Below, one piece after another: positions 17,341 to 26,325 of a stretch of 64,000 nt of DNA. Both the position numbers and the translations under genes were made by a program. How positions within the stretch are numbered: position 1 is the stretch's first letter; the number at the start of each line of letters is the position of its first letter. Source of the DNA: an uncultured Bacteroidales bacterium (GTDB lineage Bacteria; Bacteroidota; Bacteroidia; Bacteroidales; Paludibacteraceae). The notes under the pieces were generated by a model. The model worked only from the letters and a program-made list of their open reading frames with translations, did no database searches and had not been told where the DNA came from. The DNA lies in the NCBI GenBank assembly GCA_949282265.1, contig CASDOZ010000001.1, positions 248,001-312,000 of the forward strand, given 5' to 3'.

Positions 17341-19527
17341 ATGAAACGATACGTAAAAATAGGGAGTTGGTTGTTTTTTGTGATTTTTATTTTGTCTTTT
17401 ATAACCTGCAGTGAAAAACTCTCGCCACAACCATGCCCAGAACAAACCAAAAATGTTTTGATAGAGGACTTTGAAACGCAAACGTTTCGGAATTGGATTG
17501 CGACCGGTGATGCTTTTGGCCAATATCCGTATCTTGTTCCTACACAAACTTTACGTGAATGGGGCAATGTGGGATTTGAGGGGAATTACATGATTTCCAG
17601 TTATGTGAATGGTGACAAGGGAACAGGAACGTTGACCTCTCCTACTTTTACGATAAATAGGAAATATCTGAATTTTCTAATTAGTGGAGGCTTTGAGGAT
17701 GTATATGTGGCGTTGATAATAAATGGTAAGGAAATTTTTCGTGAGGCAGGTTTGAAAACTCGTAAAATGTCGTGGGTTTCCAAGGATGTTTCTGCTTACA
17801 TGGGACAGAAAGCACAAATTCGTATTGTAGATAATTCCACTTCTGGTTGGGGATTTGTAGATGCTGATTATTTTTGTTTGTCTGATAATCCGATAGGGGT
17901 CATTAAACGTAAATCAATTAAAATAGAAAAGAAGTATTTAAATCTTCCGGTTGCTTATTATATTGATGCAGAACAGGTAAATATTTTTTGTGATTCAAAC
18001 AAGGTATATGAGTTTGATATACGGATTTCATCACGACCAGATTATTGGGTGTATTTGGATTGTGAACAGTGGTATGGTCAGACTATTGAGCTGGAAATCA
18101 GTAGCAATCCATTGCATAGTGAGGCGAATGTAGCTGCCGCTGCGATTGATTTGATATATCAATCGGATGAACCAGCAGAAAAAGATTTGTTTTATACAGA
18201 ACCATATCGTCCCTATTATCATTATACAGTTGCCCGGGCATGGCTAACTGATGTTTGTGGTATATTTTATTATAACGGTAAATGGCATTTGCAATACCAA
18301 CGTAACCCATTTGGCATAGATTGGGGGAATATGCATTGGGGACATGCTGTGAGCGATGATTTGTTGCATTGGCAGGAACTGGATAATTCTATTTTACCGG
18401 ATTCATTGGGGCCAATATTTGCCGGAATGAGTGTTATTGATGAGAAAAATGTATTAGGTCTACAGCAAGACGCTGAACATACAATAGTGTCTTTTTATAC
18501 GGCTGCAGGTGGATTTTCCAATATGTCTAAAGGTAAAAAGCATACACAGTGTATTGCATACAGCACAGATGGAGGATATAATTGGAAAAAATATGCAAAT
18601 AATCCAGTGCTGGAAGAAGTGTGTACTGAAAACCGGGATCCGCATGTGTTTTGGGATAATGAACATCAACAATGGATTATGGTTCTATTCTTGTTGGGGA
18701 ATAGTTATGGTTTTTTTCAGTCTCAGGATTTGGTAAATTGGCAATTGATAAGCACATATACATTACCTGGCGAGTTTGAATGTCCAGATTTTTATAAAAT
18801 TCCTGTAACGGGGAGTAGTGAATACAAATGGGTTTTTTCTGGTGTTCATGGCTATTATCAAGTTGGTCAATGGAATGGCCGGAATTTTATTCCGGGAACA
18901 AATGTTAAAGATTTGGACTTCGGGGCTATGACTTTTGTGCCACGGACATTTGGCAATGTGCCGGACAGTAGGATAATTCAAATATGGAATACCGGAGAGC
19001 AGTTTGGATATATCCCGTTTAGGAATCAAATGACTTTTCCGCGTGAATTGGAATTGCGCAAGAAAGGAGATGATTATATTTTATACAGTTCACCTGTACG
19101 GGAAATAAACCAATTACATTCTACAGAATATCAATTTGGAAATCTTCCGGTGTCGCATTCTGTCCCATCTTCTGCTTGTCACTTGAAAGTGCAATTCGCC
19201 GTAGCTGATGCAACAGGAAAGATTTCTTTGTCGATGAATAACATGTTATTTCAATATGACATTGGAAAACAAAATTTGATCATAGCAAATAATGGTTCTG
19301 TTGTTCATGACTTATCTATTGCACCGGAAAATGGTTTGCTTACCTTGGAATTATTGTCTGATATAGGTTTTATGGAGTTGTTTTTGAATGGTGGTGAGAT
19401 AGTGGGGACATTATTCCAGCCGGTGAATTTGGGTTCAATAAGTATTAATATCAATGCTTCTGATGTGGATGTGTTGTTGAATGATTGCAGAATTTATGAA
19501 ATGAAAAATATTTGGAGGAATAAATGA
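17341..19527 (+). CDS. GH32-family lipoprotein with altered nucleophile motif
   Basis: 728 residues, lipoprotein (Cys23 in FILSFITC). Residues about 40-185 are a beta-sandwich-like module shared with the third GH32 protein of the locus. A DUF4980-like stretch follows (KYLNLPVAYYIDAE to DYWVYLDCEQW), then the GH32 five-blade propeller and a C-terminal beta-sandwich. The acid/base ECP (GEFECPDFY) and the RDP motif (ENRDPHVFW) are intact. The nucleophile motif, normally WMNDPNG, reads WLTDVCG: the Asp remains, but the flanking Asn and Pro-Asn are lost. It may have changed specificity, low activity or a binding role. Its stop is one base before the next GH32 start. Confidence 0.88.
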   Translation: MKRYVKIGSWLFFVIFILSFITCSEKLSPQPCPEQTKNVLIEDFETQTFRNWIATGDAFGQYPYLVPTQTLREWGNVGFEGNYMISSYVNGDKGTGTLTSPTFTINRKYLNFLISGGFEDVYVALIINGKEIFREAGLKTRKMSWVSKDVSAYMGQKAQIRIVDNSTSGWGFVDADYFCLSDNPIGVIKRKSIKIEKKYLNLPVAYYIDAEQVNIFCDSNKVYEFDIRISSRPDYWVYLDCEQWYGQTIELEISSNPLHSEANVAAAAIDLIYQSDEPAEKDLFYTEPYRPYYHYTVARAWLTDVCGIFYYNGKWHLQYQRNPFGIDWGNMHWGHAVSDDLLHWQELDNSILPDSLGPIFAGMSVIDEKNVLGLQQDAEHTIVSFYTAAGGFSNMSKGKKHTQCIAYSTDGGYNWKKYANNPVLEEVCTENRDPHVFWDNEHQQWIMVLFLLGNSYGFFQSQDLVNWQLISTYTLPGEFECPDFYKIPVTGSSEYKWVFSGVHGYYQVGQWNGRNFIPGTNVKDLDFGAMTFVPRTFGNVPDSRIIQIWNTGEQFGYIPFRNQMTFPRELELRKKGDDYILYSSPVREINQLHSTEYQFGNLPVSHSVPSSACHLKVQFAVADATGKISLSMNNMLFQYDIGKQNLIIANNGSVVHDLSIAPENGLLTLELLSDIGFMELFLNGGEIVGTLFQPVNLGSISININASDVDVLLNDCRIYEMKNIWRNK

Positions 19528-19528
19528 T

Positions 19529-21166
19529 ATGAAATGGAATGGTTTGATAATAGGGGCATTGATTTGTACGAATCTTTGCTTTGCGGGTGAAATGAAATTG
19601 AAAATAACAAAATCATATTTGAATTTTCCTATTTCACAAATGGTTGAACGTAAGACCATGTCGTTTTATTCGCATGATAAACTTGAACGGTCATTTGTGA
19701 TTCGTTTGTCTGCCGAACCGGAATATTGGGTTTTTGCCGATGTAAGCGAATTTAAAAACAAAGAAATTAGAATTGTTTATGATGGTGATTCTGCCGCTTT
19801 AGCTAAAATCCAACTTACGGATGAGCCAATAGGCTCAGAGACCATGTATAAGGAATCTAATCGGCCTCAACTGCATTTTACGACAAAACGTGGTTGGACA
19901 AATGACCCCAATGGTTTGATTTATTATGATGGCGAGTATCATCTGTTTTATCAACACAATCCCTATGAAAAAGAATGGGAGAATATGCACTGGGGACATG
20001 CCGTTAGTGAGGATCTAATTCATTGGACGGAGTTGCCTACGGCATTATATCCGGATAAACAAGGCCGGGCTTTCTCTGGGACGGCTGTGATTGATTATGG
20101 GAATACATCTGGATTGGGTTCAAAAAAGAATCCGCCTATGGTGGCAATTTATACGGCGGATGGTATTGATCGTCAGGTCCAATGTATTGCTTTCAGCATG
20201 GATAAGGGGCGCACTTGGACCAAATATGCAGGAAACCCGGTTTTGGATACAAAAGAAAATTGGAATAGCCGGGATACGCGTGACCCCAAAGTGTTTTGGT
20301 TCGAACCAAGTGGACGCTGGATTATGGTTTTGAATGAAAAAGATGGCCATTCTATCTACAGTTCGGAAAATTTGAAGATGTGGAACTTTGAAAGCCATAT
20401 AGTTGGTTTTTGGGAGTGCCCTGAATTGTTTGAGCTTTCCGTCGATGGCAATGACGATGATAAATTATGGGTGATGTATGGTGCCTCTGGAACTTATATG
20501 TTGGGAAATTTTGATGGTAAAGAGTTTAGACCTGTTACCGGCAAATTAGCATGTAGTTTCGGGGCAATTTACGCGGGGCAGACTTATAATAATATTCCTG
20601 CTGCAGATGGACGGCGCATACAGATAGGATGGGATCGGATTGAACATCAAGGTATGCCGTTTAAGGGTCAAATGAGCATTCCTATGGAATTGACGTTAAG
20701 GACAACTCCAACTGGTGTACGTCTATTTTGTAATCCGATAAAAGAATTGGATAATTTGCAAAGTGAACTTGTTGTTGCGGCTAAAGACCTTTCCGCAGAA
20801 GAGGCGAACCGATTATTGAATGAGTATAAAGATTTTGAAACCTTACGAATCAAAACAACGATAAGATTTACACATAGTACGCCTATCGGATTGGATTTAT
20901 ATGGGCAACATATCATAGATTATGATTTGAATTTTAACCGGATAAATGGTTTCTTTTATTCCCAGACAGATTTTGAATCCAAAGAGATTTCAGCTGATAT
21001 TTTGATCGACAAAACATCCATTCAAGTGTTTTTTGATGATGGGGGGATGTCATATTGTTTGCAACGTGAACCCAACAAAAATAACCATCAAGGTTTTCTT
21101 TTTTGGGGACATTTGGAAATCGGTGTTAAAGAGCTGGAGGTTTATACAATGAAATCTATATGGTAG
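19529..21166 (+). CDS. GH32 fructan hydrolase, exported
   Basis: 545 residues. Signal peptide MKWNGLIIGALICTNLCFA without a lipobox Cys at its end, so probably periplasmic. DUF4980 (KITKSYLNFPISQMVE to YWVFADVSEFK) precedes a canonical GH32 domain: WTNDPNGLIYYDGEYHLFYQ carries the nucleophile Asp, DTRDPKVFWF the transition-state Asp, and GFWECPELFEL the acid/base Glu. It should release fructose from beta-fructans, either as an exo-fructosidase or on imported oligosaccharides. A good Shine-Dalgarno sequence (GGAGGA, 19513-19518) lies inside the end of the preceding gene, so translation is probably coupled. Confidence 0.93.
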   Translation: MKWNGLIIGALICTNLCFAGEMKLKITKSYLNFPISQMVERKTMSFYSHDKLERSFVIRLSAEPEYWVFADVSEFKNKEIRIVYDGDSAALAKIQLTDEPIGSETMYKESNRPQLHFTTKRGWTNDPNGLIYYDGEYHLFYQHNPYEKEWENMHWGHAVSEDLIHWTELPTALYPDKQGRAFSGTAVIDYGNTSGLGSKKNPPMVAIYTADGIDRQVQCIAFSMDKGRTWTKYAGNPVLDTKENWNSRDTRDPKVFWFEPSGRWIMVLNEKDGHSIYSSENLKMWNFESHIVGFWECPELFELSVDGNDDDKLWVMYGASGTYMLGNFDGKEFRPVTGKLACSFGAIYAGQTYNNIPAADGRRIQIGWDRIEHQGMPFKGQMSIPMELTLRTTPTGVRLFCNPIKELDNLQSELVVAAKDLSAEEANRLLNEYKDFETLRIKTTIRFTHSTPIGLDLYGQHIIDYDLNFNRINGFFYSQTDFESKEISADILIDKTSIQVFFDDGGMSYCLQREPNKNNHQGFLFWGHLEIGVKELEVYTMKSIW

Positions 21167-21196
21167 CAAACAGTAAACTAAATAAAATTTATTCCA

Positions 21197-21880
21197 ATGA
21201 AACAAGTATTGATTGTAATGTTGATAGGCTTTATGTTGGTTAATTGGACGGCTTGTGCTCAAGTAAAAGATCCGGCAGATTCTTGGCCGACAAATCAGGA
21301 GAATACCATTAAGGCTGTTTTCATAGGTAATTCTATAACGGAAATATGGAGAATGGATCACCCGGAGTTTTTTATGCGGAATAATTATGTCAATGTTGGG
21401 GTCGGAGGGCAGACGACATGGCAAATGTTGAATCGTTTTCAACAAGATGTTGTGGATTTGTTGCCTTTATGTGTGGTTATTATGGGAGGAATTAATGATA
21501 TTGCCCACAATCCAAGTTTTGCTCCGACATTAGAAGGTATCAAGAATAATATTGCTTCTATGGCAGAGTTGGCGCAGAAGAATGGTATCCAGGTTATTAT
21601 ATGTTCTACGCCGCCGGCTCAAAATGTGAATTGGAATATTCCTGTGCCAGATGCGACTCAGCAAGTTGTCGATTTGAATGTTTTATTGAAACAATATGCA
21701 GATTCAAATAATGCAACTTTTGTAGATGTCCATGCTCTACTCAGAGCAAATGATAACAAATTGAGGCCGGAATATTGCAGGGGGAATGGAGATAGTGTCC
21801 ACTTGTCCCCACAAGCATATTCCGTAATTGAACCTGTAATCAAACATCAGATAGATGCTCTATTAAGGCAATGTAAATAA
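21197..21880 (+). CDS. SGNH/GDSL esterase in the fructan locus
   Basis: 227 residues with an N-terminal signal (MKQVLIVMLIGFMLVNWTACA, then Gln). SGNH blocks are all visible: FIGNSITEIW (catalytic Ser, with GNS replacing GDS), GVGGQTTWQML (Gly block), VIMGGINDIAHN (Asn block) and GDSVHLSPQAYS (Asp and His). The family includes acetyl-xylan and other carbohydrate esterases. Here it sits between two GH32 genes with 30- and 14-base gaps, so it is co-expressed with fructan enzymes. It may remove acyl groups from substituted fructans or a co-occurring glycan. Substrate not known. Confidence 0.88.
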   Translation: MKQVLIVMLIGFMLVNWTACAQVKDPADSWPTNQENTIKAVFIGNSITEIWRMDHPEFFMRNNYVNVGVGGQTTWQMLNRFQQDVVDLLPLCVVIMGGINDIAHNPSFAPTLEGIKNNIASMAELAQKNGIQVIICSTPPAQNVNWNIPVPDATQQVVDLNVLLKQYADSNNATFVDVHALLRANDNKLRPEYCRGNGDSVHLSPQAYSVIEPVIKHQIDALLRQCK

Positions 21881-21894
21881 ATATTTTGTTTTTT

Positions 21895-24129
21895 ATGTAT
21901 ATAACTAAACACATAAAAGTAATAAGGTTTGGCTGTTGGTTTTATTGCTTATTGGTTTGTTTGATTGCTTGTAAACCATCAGTTGTCCCGATTGCGACTT
22001 TTGAGAATGGTGATTATACAGGTTGGATTGTCAATGGCGATGCATTTGGTCTAGTGCCTTCTGCTGGTGCTCTTGATGGGCAAAACGCTGTTTCTGGATA
22101 TGATGGAACATATTTGGTCAACAGTTTTCACGGAGGCGATGACACGAGGGGCGAGATGCTTTCTCCAGAGTTCGTTATTGAACGCGATTACATTAACTTT
22201 TTGCTGGGTGGCGGCATGGGAGCTGGTGTTTTTATCGCCTTGGAAGTGGATGGCAAACGTGTTTTCGAAACCCGTCCGATAGCGGAGAGCGAAACGTTGC
22301 AATGGTATTCGTGGAATGTGGAGGATTTTCTTGGGCAAAAGGCAATGATACGCATTGTAGATAATCAATGCGGTTCATGGGGACATATCCTTGTCGATCA
22401 AATAGAAATGGGCAATCGTGCCAAGAGTGATTTTTTATTTGATTATGAGGTGGCTGTGGATATTACAAAGCCTTATGTGTTGATTCCCGTAGAGGACAAT
22501 GTCCCTGAATTGAGGGTTGCTGTTTGCCATGAGGGTAAAAAATTTATGGAGGATATGTTTATCCGTATGGCGCAGGCAAAAATAGATTATTGGATACCGA
22601 TGAACGTTGAACAATATATAGGACAACGCATAATATTCCGATTTGATCATATAAAAAGGTCATCGGTTGGCTATAAGCGAATCAAGCAATCTTCCACTTT
22701 TTCTCCGGCCTCGTCCGGGCCTTATCGTCCGGCTTGTCATTTTACTCCGCCTTATGGCTGGATGAATGACCCGAACGGGATGGTTTATAGCAATGGTGAA
22801 TGGCATTTGTTTTATCAGTATAATCCTTACGGTGCCATGTGGGGGAACATGCATTGGGGACATGCCGTAAGTAAAGATTTGCTCCATTGGGAACATTTGC
22901 CTGTTGCACTTGCTCCTGATTCGTTGGGAAGTGTCTTTTCCGGCAGTGCCGTCATTGATGAAAATAATACGGCAGGTTTCGGTGGCAATGCCATGGTTGC
23001 GGTTTATACTTCGGCGGGCAAGCGGCAGACGCAGTCGCTGGCATATAGTATGGATAATGGACGCACGTTTGCCAAATATGCGGGAAATCCGGTGCTGGTT
23101 GATTCAACTTGTGTTGATTTCCGCGATCCGAAGGTATTTTGGCATACGGCATCCGGGAAATGGATTATGGCGTTAGCCACATCGCAGACAATTACATTCT
23201 ATGGCTCCCGGAATTTGGCCGATTGGGAGAAATTGAGTTCATTTGGAGAAGGGGTCGGTGAGCATGGCGGAGTGTGGGAATGTCCGGATTTATTCCCGAT
23301 GAAAACGGATGATGGACAGGAAAAATGGGTCTTGTTGGTCAGCGTTAATCCGGGAGGCCCGAATGGAGGTAGTGCCACGCAATATTTCATCGGTGATTTC
23401 GATGGAAAGGAGTTCAAGGCAGATAACCTGCCCTATCCGCTTTGGATAGATTACGGCCGTGACAATTACGCGGGCGTTACGTGGAACAATGCCCCTGATG
23501 GCCGGCGGGTGTTTATCGGGTGGATGAGCAATTGGGATTATGCCAACCAAGTGCCTACGAATAGTTTCCGTAACGGGATGACTTTGCCGCGCGAGTTGAG
23601 TTTGAAACACAACGGAAAAAATTTTGTGTTGGCTTCTTGCCCTGTGGCGGAATGTCTGGCCTTGCGCGGCAAGCCGGCCGTTTATCCTACGCAGCGTATT
23701 GAGCATGATGATGTGGCGATTGATGAGCTGCTTCAGGACAACGATGGGTGTTTCGAGGTGGAGATGGTCATCAAACCGAACGGGGCATCGGTTTTTGGCT
23801 TCGGGTTCACCAACAACAAAGGCGATTATTTGAACTATATGTTCGACAAGACGCGGCAGGTCTTGTCTGTTAATCGGCAAGAAGCCGGATTGGCACATTT
23901 TAGCGACAAGTTTGCCTGTGTTTCGGAAGCTCCGCTGCCGGATGCTGAAGAGTATGCGGTTCGTCTGTTGTTTGACAAAGCATCTACGGAATTGTTTGTC
24001 AACGAAGGCGAAGTGGTTGTTACTTCCTTGGTTTTTCCGCGTGATGTATTTAATCGGATGACATTTTTTTCCCCGGACTCCAATTGGACGGTAAAGGATC
24101 TTCGGGTTTATAGGTTGGGTTTGGATTAG
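21895..24129 (+). CDS. GH32 fructan hydrolase lipoprotein (levanase/inulinase type)
   Basis: 744 residues from ATG 21895; a TTG three codons earlier is less likely. Lipobox LVCLIAC. The N-terminal module (about 40-180: IATFENGDYTGWIVNGDAFG to GSWGHILVDQIEM) matches that of the first GH32 protein and may bind fructan. A DUF4980-like part and a canonical GH32 domain follow: GWMNDPNGMVYSNGEWHLFYQ, VDFRDPKVFWH and VWECPDLFPMK, with TLPRELSLK and a C-terminal sandwich. Lipidation and the extra module make it the best candidate for an endo-acting or surface enzyme. GC content appears to rise part-way into this gene compared with upstream genes. Confidence 0.92.
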   Translation: MYITKHIKVIRFGCWFYCLLVCLIACKPSVVPIATFENGDYTGWIVNGDAFGLVPSAGALDGQNAVSGYDGTYLVNSFHGGDDTRGEMLSPEFVIERDYINFLLGGGMGAGVFIALEVDGKRVFETRPIAESETLQWYSWNVEDFLGQKAMIRIVDNQCGSWGHILVDQIEMGNRAKSDFLFDYEVAVDITKPYVLIPVEDNVPELRVAVCHEGKKFMEDMFIRMAQAKIDYWIPMNVEQYIGQRIIFRFDHIKRSSVGYKRIKQSSTFSPASSGPYRPACHFTPPYGWMNDPNGMVYSNGEWHLFYQYNPYGAMWGNMHWGHAVSKDLLHWEHLPVALAPDSLGSVFSGSAVIDENNTAGFGGNAMVAVYTSAGKRQTQSLAYSMDNGRTFAKYAGNPVLVDSTCVDFRDPKVFWHTASGKWIMALATSQTITFYGSRNLADWEKLSSFGEGVGEHGGVWECPDLFPMKTDDGQEKWVLLVSVNPGGPNGGSATQYFIGDFDGKEFKADNLPYPLWIDYGRDNYAGVTWNNAPDGRRVFIGWMSNWDYANQVPTNSFRNGMTLPRELSLKHNGKNFVLASCPVAECLALRGKPAVYPTQRIEHDDVAIDELLQDNDGCFEVEMVIKPNGASVFGFGFTNNKGDYLNYMFDKTRQVLSVNRQEAGLAHFSDKFACVSEAPLPDAEEYAVRLLFDKASTELFVNEGEVVVTSLVFPRDVFNRMTFFSPDSNWTVKDLRVYRLGLD

Positions 24130-24166
24130 TAAATTTTTGATATTGATTTTTTTTAGGGATTTTGTT

Positions 24167-25321
24167 ATGATGGACAGGAAAATAAGTAAGATTGCCCCTG
24201 TGATGCTGGCGTTTTTTTGCATGGGGTTTGTGGACATGGTTGGCATTGCAACCAATTATGTAAAAACGGATTTTCACCTGAATGATACGCTTGCCAACTT
24301 GCTGCCTTCAATGGTGTTTTTCTGGTTTTTGATATTTTCGGTGCCGACGGGGATGCTAATGAACCGTATCGGCCGGCGTAAAACGGTCGTTTGGAGCTTG
24401 GTTGTAACTGCTTTGTCGCTTGTCGTGCCGTTATTCAGTTATTCGTTTGCCTCCATGTTGGTTTCATTCTCCTTGCTTGGCATAGGCAATGCCTTGATGC
24501 AAGTTTCGGTCAATCCGCTTTTGTCCAATATCGTGAAAGGCGACAAGTTGGCCAGTTCGCTTACGTTCGGCCAGTTCGTCAAAGCCATTGCATCGTTTAT
24601 CGCGCCGATTTTGGCCGCATGGGCGGCAACGTCCTTAGGCAACTGGCGGTTGTTATATCCGATATTTATGGCTGTTTCTGTCATAGCCGTATTGTGGCTT
24701 GGATTTACTGAAATCAGCGATGAAAACGGGGAAGAGAAGCAGAAATCATCGACTTTCGCGCAATGTTTTGCCTTGCTCGGCGATGGGATAATCTTGCTTT
24801 CGTTCCTGGGTATAATGTGCCATGTCGGCATAGATGTTGGCCTGAATGTTACGGCACCGAAAATCTTGCAGGAACGTTTGGGGATTTCGTTGGCCGATGC
24901 AGGTTTCGCCACCAGCGTTTATTTCTTGTTCCGTACGGTCGGTTGCCTCAGCGGCACGTTTATTTTGAGCCGTTGGCCGGCAGGGAAGTTTTTCGCATTA
25001 AGCGTTGCCGCGATGATTTTGTCCATGTTGGGGCTGTTTTTCGGGAACTCATTGGCTGTCCTTTATGTTGCCATAGCATTGGCCGGTTTCGGCAATTCGA
25101 ATATTTTCCCGATTATCCTTTCGCAAGTCATGTTGTACAAGCCCGATAAAAAGAATGAAATATCCGGCTTGATGATAATGGGGCTTTTTGGCGGGACGGT
25201 ATTCCCGTTTTTGATGGGCTTGCTTTCCGATGCAATGCAAACCCAGCTCGGCGCGGTAATTGTGATAACCTTGGCCGTAATTTATTTGTTTTTCTTTTCT
25301 TTGCGTCTGAAAAAAGCATAA
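24167..25321 (+). CDS. MFS sugar importer of the fructan locus
   Basis: 384 residues from ATG 24167 (a second ATG follows directly). Twelve hydrophobic segments. MFS signature between helices 2 and 3: GMLMNRIGRRKTVVW. NALMQVSVNPLLSNIV and the overall pattern resemble the fucose/glucose permease (FucP/GluP-like) branch used by Bacteroidota for monosaccharide uptake. With GH32 enzymes upstream and fructokinase downstream, fructose is the likely substrate. The start lies 37 bases after the preceding stop. Confidence 0.88.
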   Translation: MMDRKISKIAPVMLAFFCMGFVDMVGIATNYVKTDFHLNDTLANLLPSMVFFWFLIFSVPTGMLMNRIGRRKTVVWSLVVTALSLVVPLFSYSFASMLVSFSLLGIGNALMQVSVNPLLSNIVKGDKLASSLTFGQFVKAIASFIAPILAAWAATSLGNWRLLYPIFMAVSVIAVLWLGFTEISDENGEEKQKSSTFAQCFALLGDGIILLSFLGIMCHVGIDVGLNVTAPKILQERLGISLADAGFATSVYFLFRTVGCLSGTFILSRWPAGKFFALSVAAMILSMLGLFFGNSLAVLYVAIALAGFGNSNIFPIILSQVMLYKPDKKNEISGLMIMGLFGGTVFPFLMGLLSDAMQTQLGAVIVITLAVIYLFFFSLRLKKA

Positions 25322-25340
25322 ACTTAAAAGAAAATTTAAT

Positions 25341-26222
25341 ATGAAAGCTGATACGATTGTCGGAATTGGTGAGATATTGTGGGATGTATTGCCGGAAGGT
25401 AAAGTCTTGGGTGGCGCGCCGGCCAATTTTGCCTACCATGTTTCACAATTTGGTTTTAAGAGTTGCGCTGTCAGTGCCGTCGGCACCGATGGATTGGGGC
25501 AGGAAATACGTCGCGTCCTGGATGAAAAAAGGATGGATTATGTGCTGGAAGATGTGCCGTTCCCTACGGGCACTGTCCAGGTTACATTGGATTCCGGCGG
25601 AATACCCCAATATGAAATATGTGAAAACGTGGCTTGGGACAATATCATTTTCACCGATGAATTGGAGGACTTGGCTGCCCGGACCAAGGTAGTTTGCTTT
25701 GGTTCGCTGGCACAGCGGAATCAGGTTTCGCACGCTACGATTAAGCGGTTTATTGCCGCTTTGCCAGCTGATGCACTGAAAGTGTTTGATATAAACATCC
25801 GGCAGCATTTTTACAACAAGGAACTGATAGGAGAATCGTTGCGCAGTGCCAATATCCTGAAAATAAACGATGATGAAATACTGATTGTTGCTGGTTTGTT
25901 CGGCTGGGAAGGCCGTTCGGAAATGGAAATCTGCCAGCTTCTGCGACAAAATTATGCCTTGGACATGGTTGTTCTGACCAAAGGCACGCAAGGAAGCTAT
26001 GTGTTGTCTGCCGATAAAACCTTGTTCAGGCCGACGCCTGTCGTGCAAGTGGCCGACACGGTCGGGGCCGGCGATTCGTTTACGGCCGGCTTTGTGTCTG
26101 CATTGCTTCAAGGGTGCAGTCTGGAAGATGCCCACCGGCTTGCCGTGGATGTCTCCGCTTATGTCTGTACATGCAGGGGTGCCATGCCGGTGTTGCCTGA
26201 TAGCTTGAAAAATAGATTGTGA
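25341..26222 (+). CDS. Fructokinase (PfkB family)
   Basis: 293 residues of the ribokinase/PfkB fold. The N-terminal substrate region IVGIGEILWDVLPEGKVLGGAPANFAYH is typical of fructokinases, as is the C-terminal catalytic signature DTVGAGDSFTAGFVSALLQG with the base Asp. LDMVVLTKGTQGSYVL is the nucleotide region. It phosphorylates fructose delivered by the MFS protein encoded 19 bases upstream. Last catabolic gene before the regulator. Confidence 0.92.
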   Translation: MKADTIVGIGEILWDVLPEGKVLGGAPANFAYHVSQFGFKSCAVSAVGTDGLGQEIRRVLDEKRMDYVLEDVPFPTGTVQVTLDSGGIPQYEICENVAWDNIIFTDELEDLAARTKVVCFGSLAQRNQVSHATIKRFIAALPADALKVFDINIRQHFYNKELIGESLRSANILKINDDEILIVAGLFGWEGRSEMEICQLLRQNYALDMVVLTKGTQGSYVLSADKTLFRPTPVVQVADTVGAGDSFTAGFVSALLQGCSLEDAHRLAVDVSAYVCTCRGAMPVLPDSLKNRL

Positions 26223-26267
26223 TATAGTTGCGTTTTAACCTATTTGTTGTTAAACAAAAAGAAAACA

Positions 26268-26299
26268 TTTGGCTGCTCGTTTTTTCAAATCTAATTTTG
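26268..26299 (+). promoter_or_regulatory. Promoter of the hybrid regulator gene
   Basis: TTTG (26268-26271), exactly 20 bases, TAATTTTG (26292-26299), 26 bases before the chosen ATG at 26326. A full consensus promoter, which implies separate and probably constitutive expression of the sensor. It also rules out the longer reading frame that would begin inside it. Confidence 0.8.
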
Positions 26300-26325
26300 T
26301 GTTGGGAAAGGAAGGCTATATTTTT

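Noticed and set aside
23290-24255. 321-residue minus-strand frame opposite the third GH32 gene
   Set aside because: Antisense shadow; the plus strand has an intact GH32 catalytic triad.
26269-26325. Longer N-terminus for the hybrid regulator
   Set aside because: The extension would start within a perfect consensus promoter (26268-26299), and the ATG at 26326 begins a proper signal sequence.
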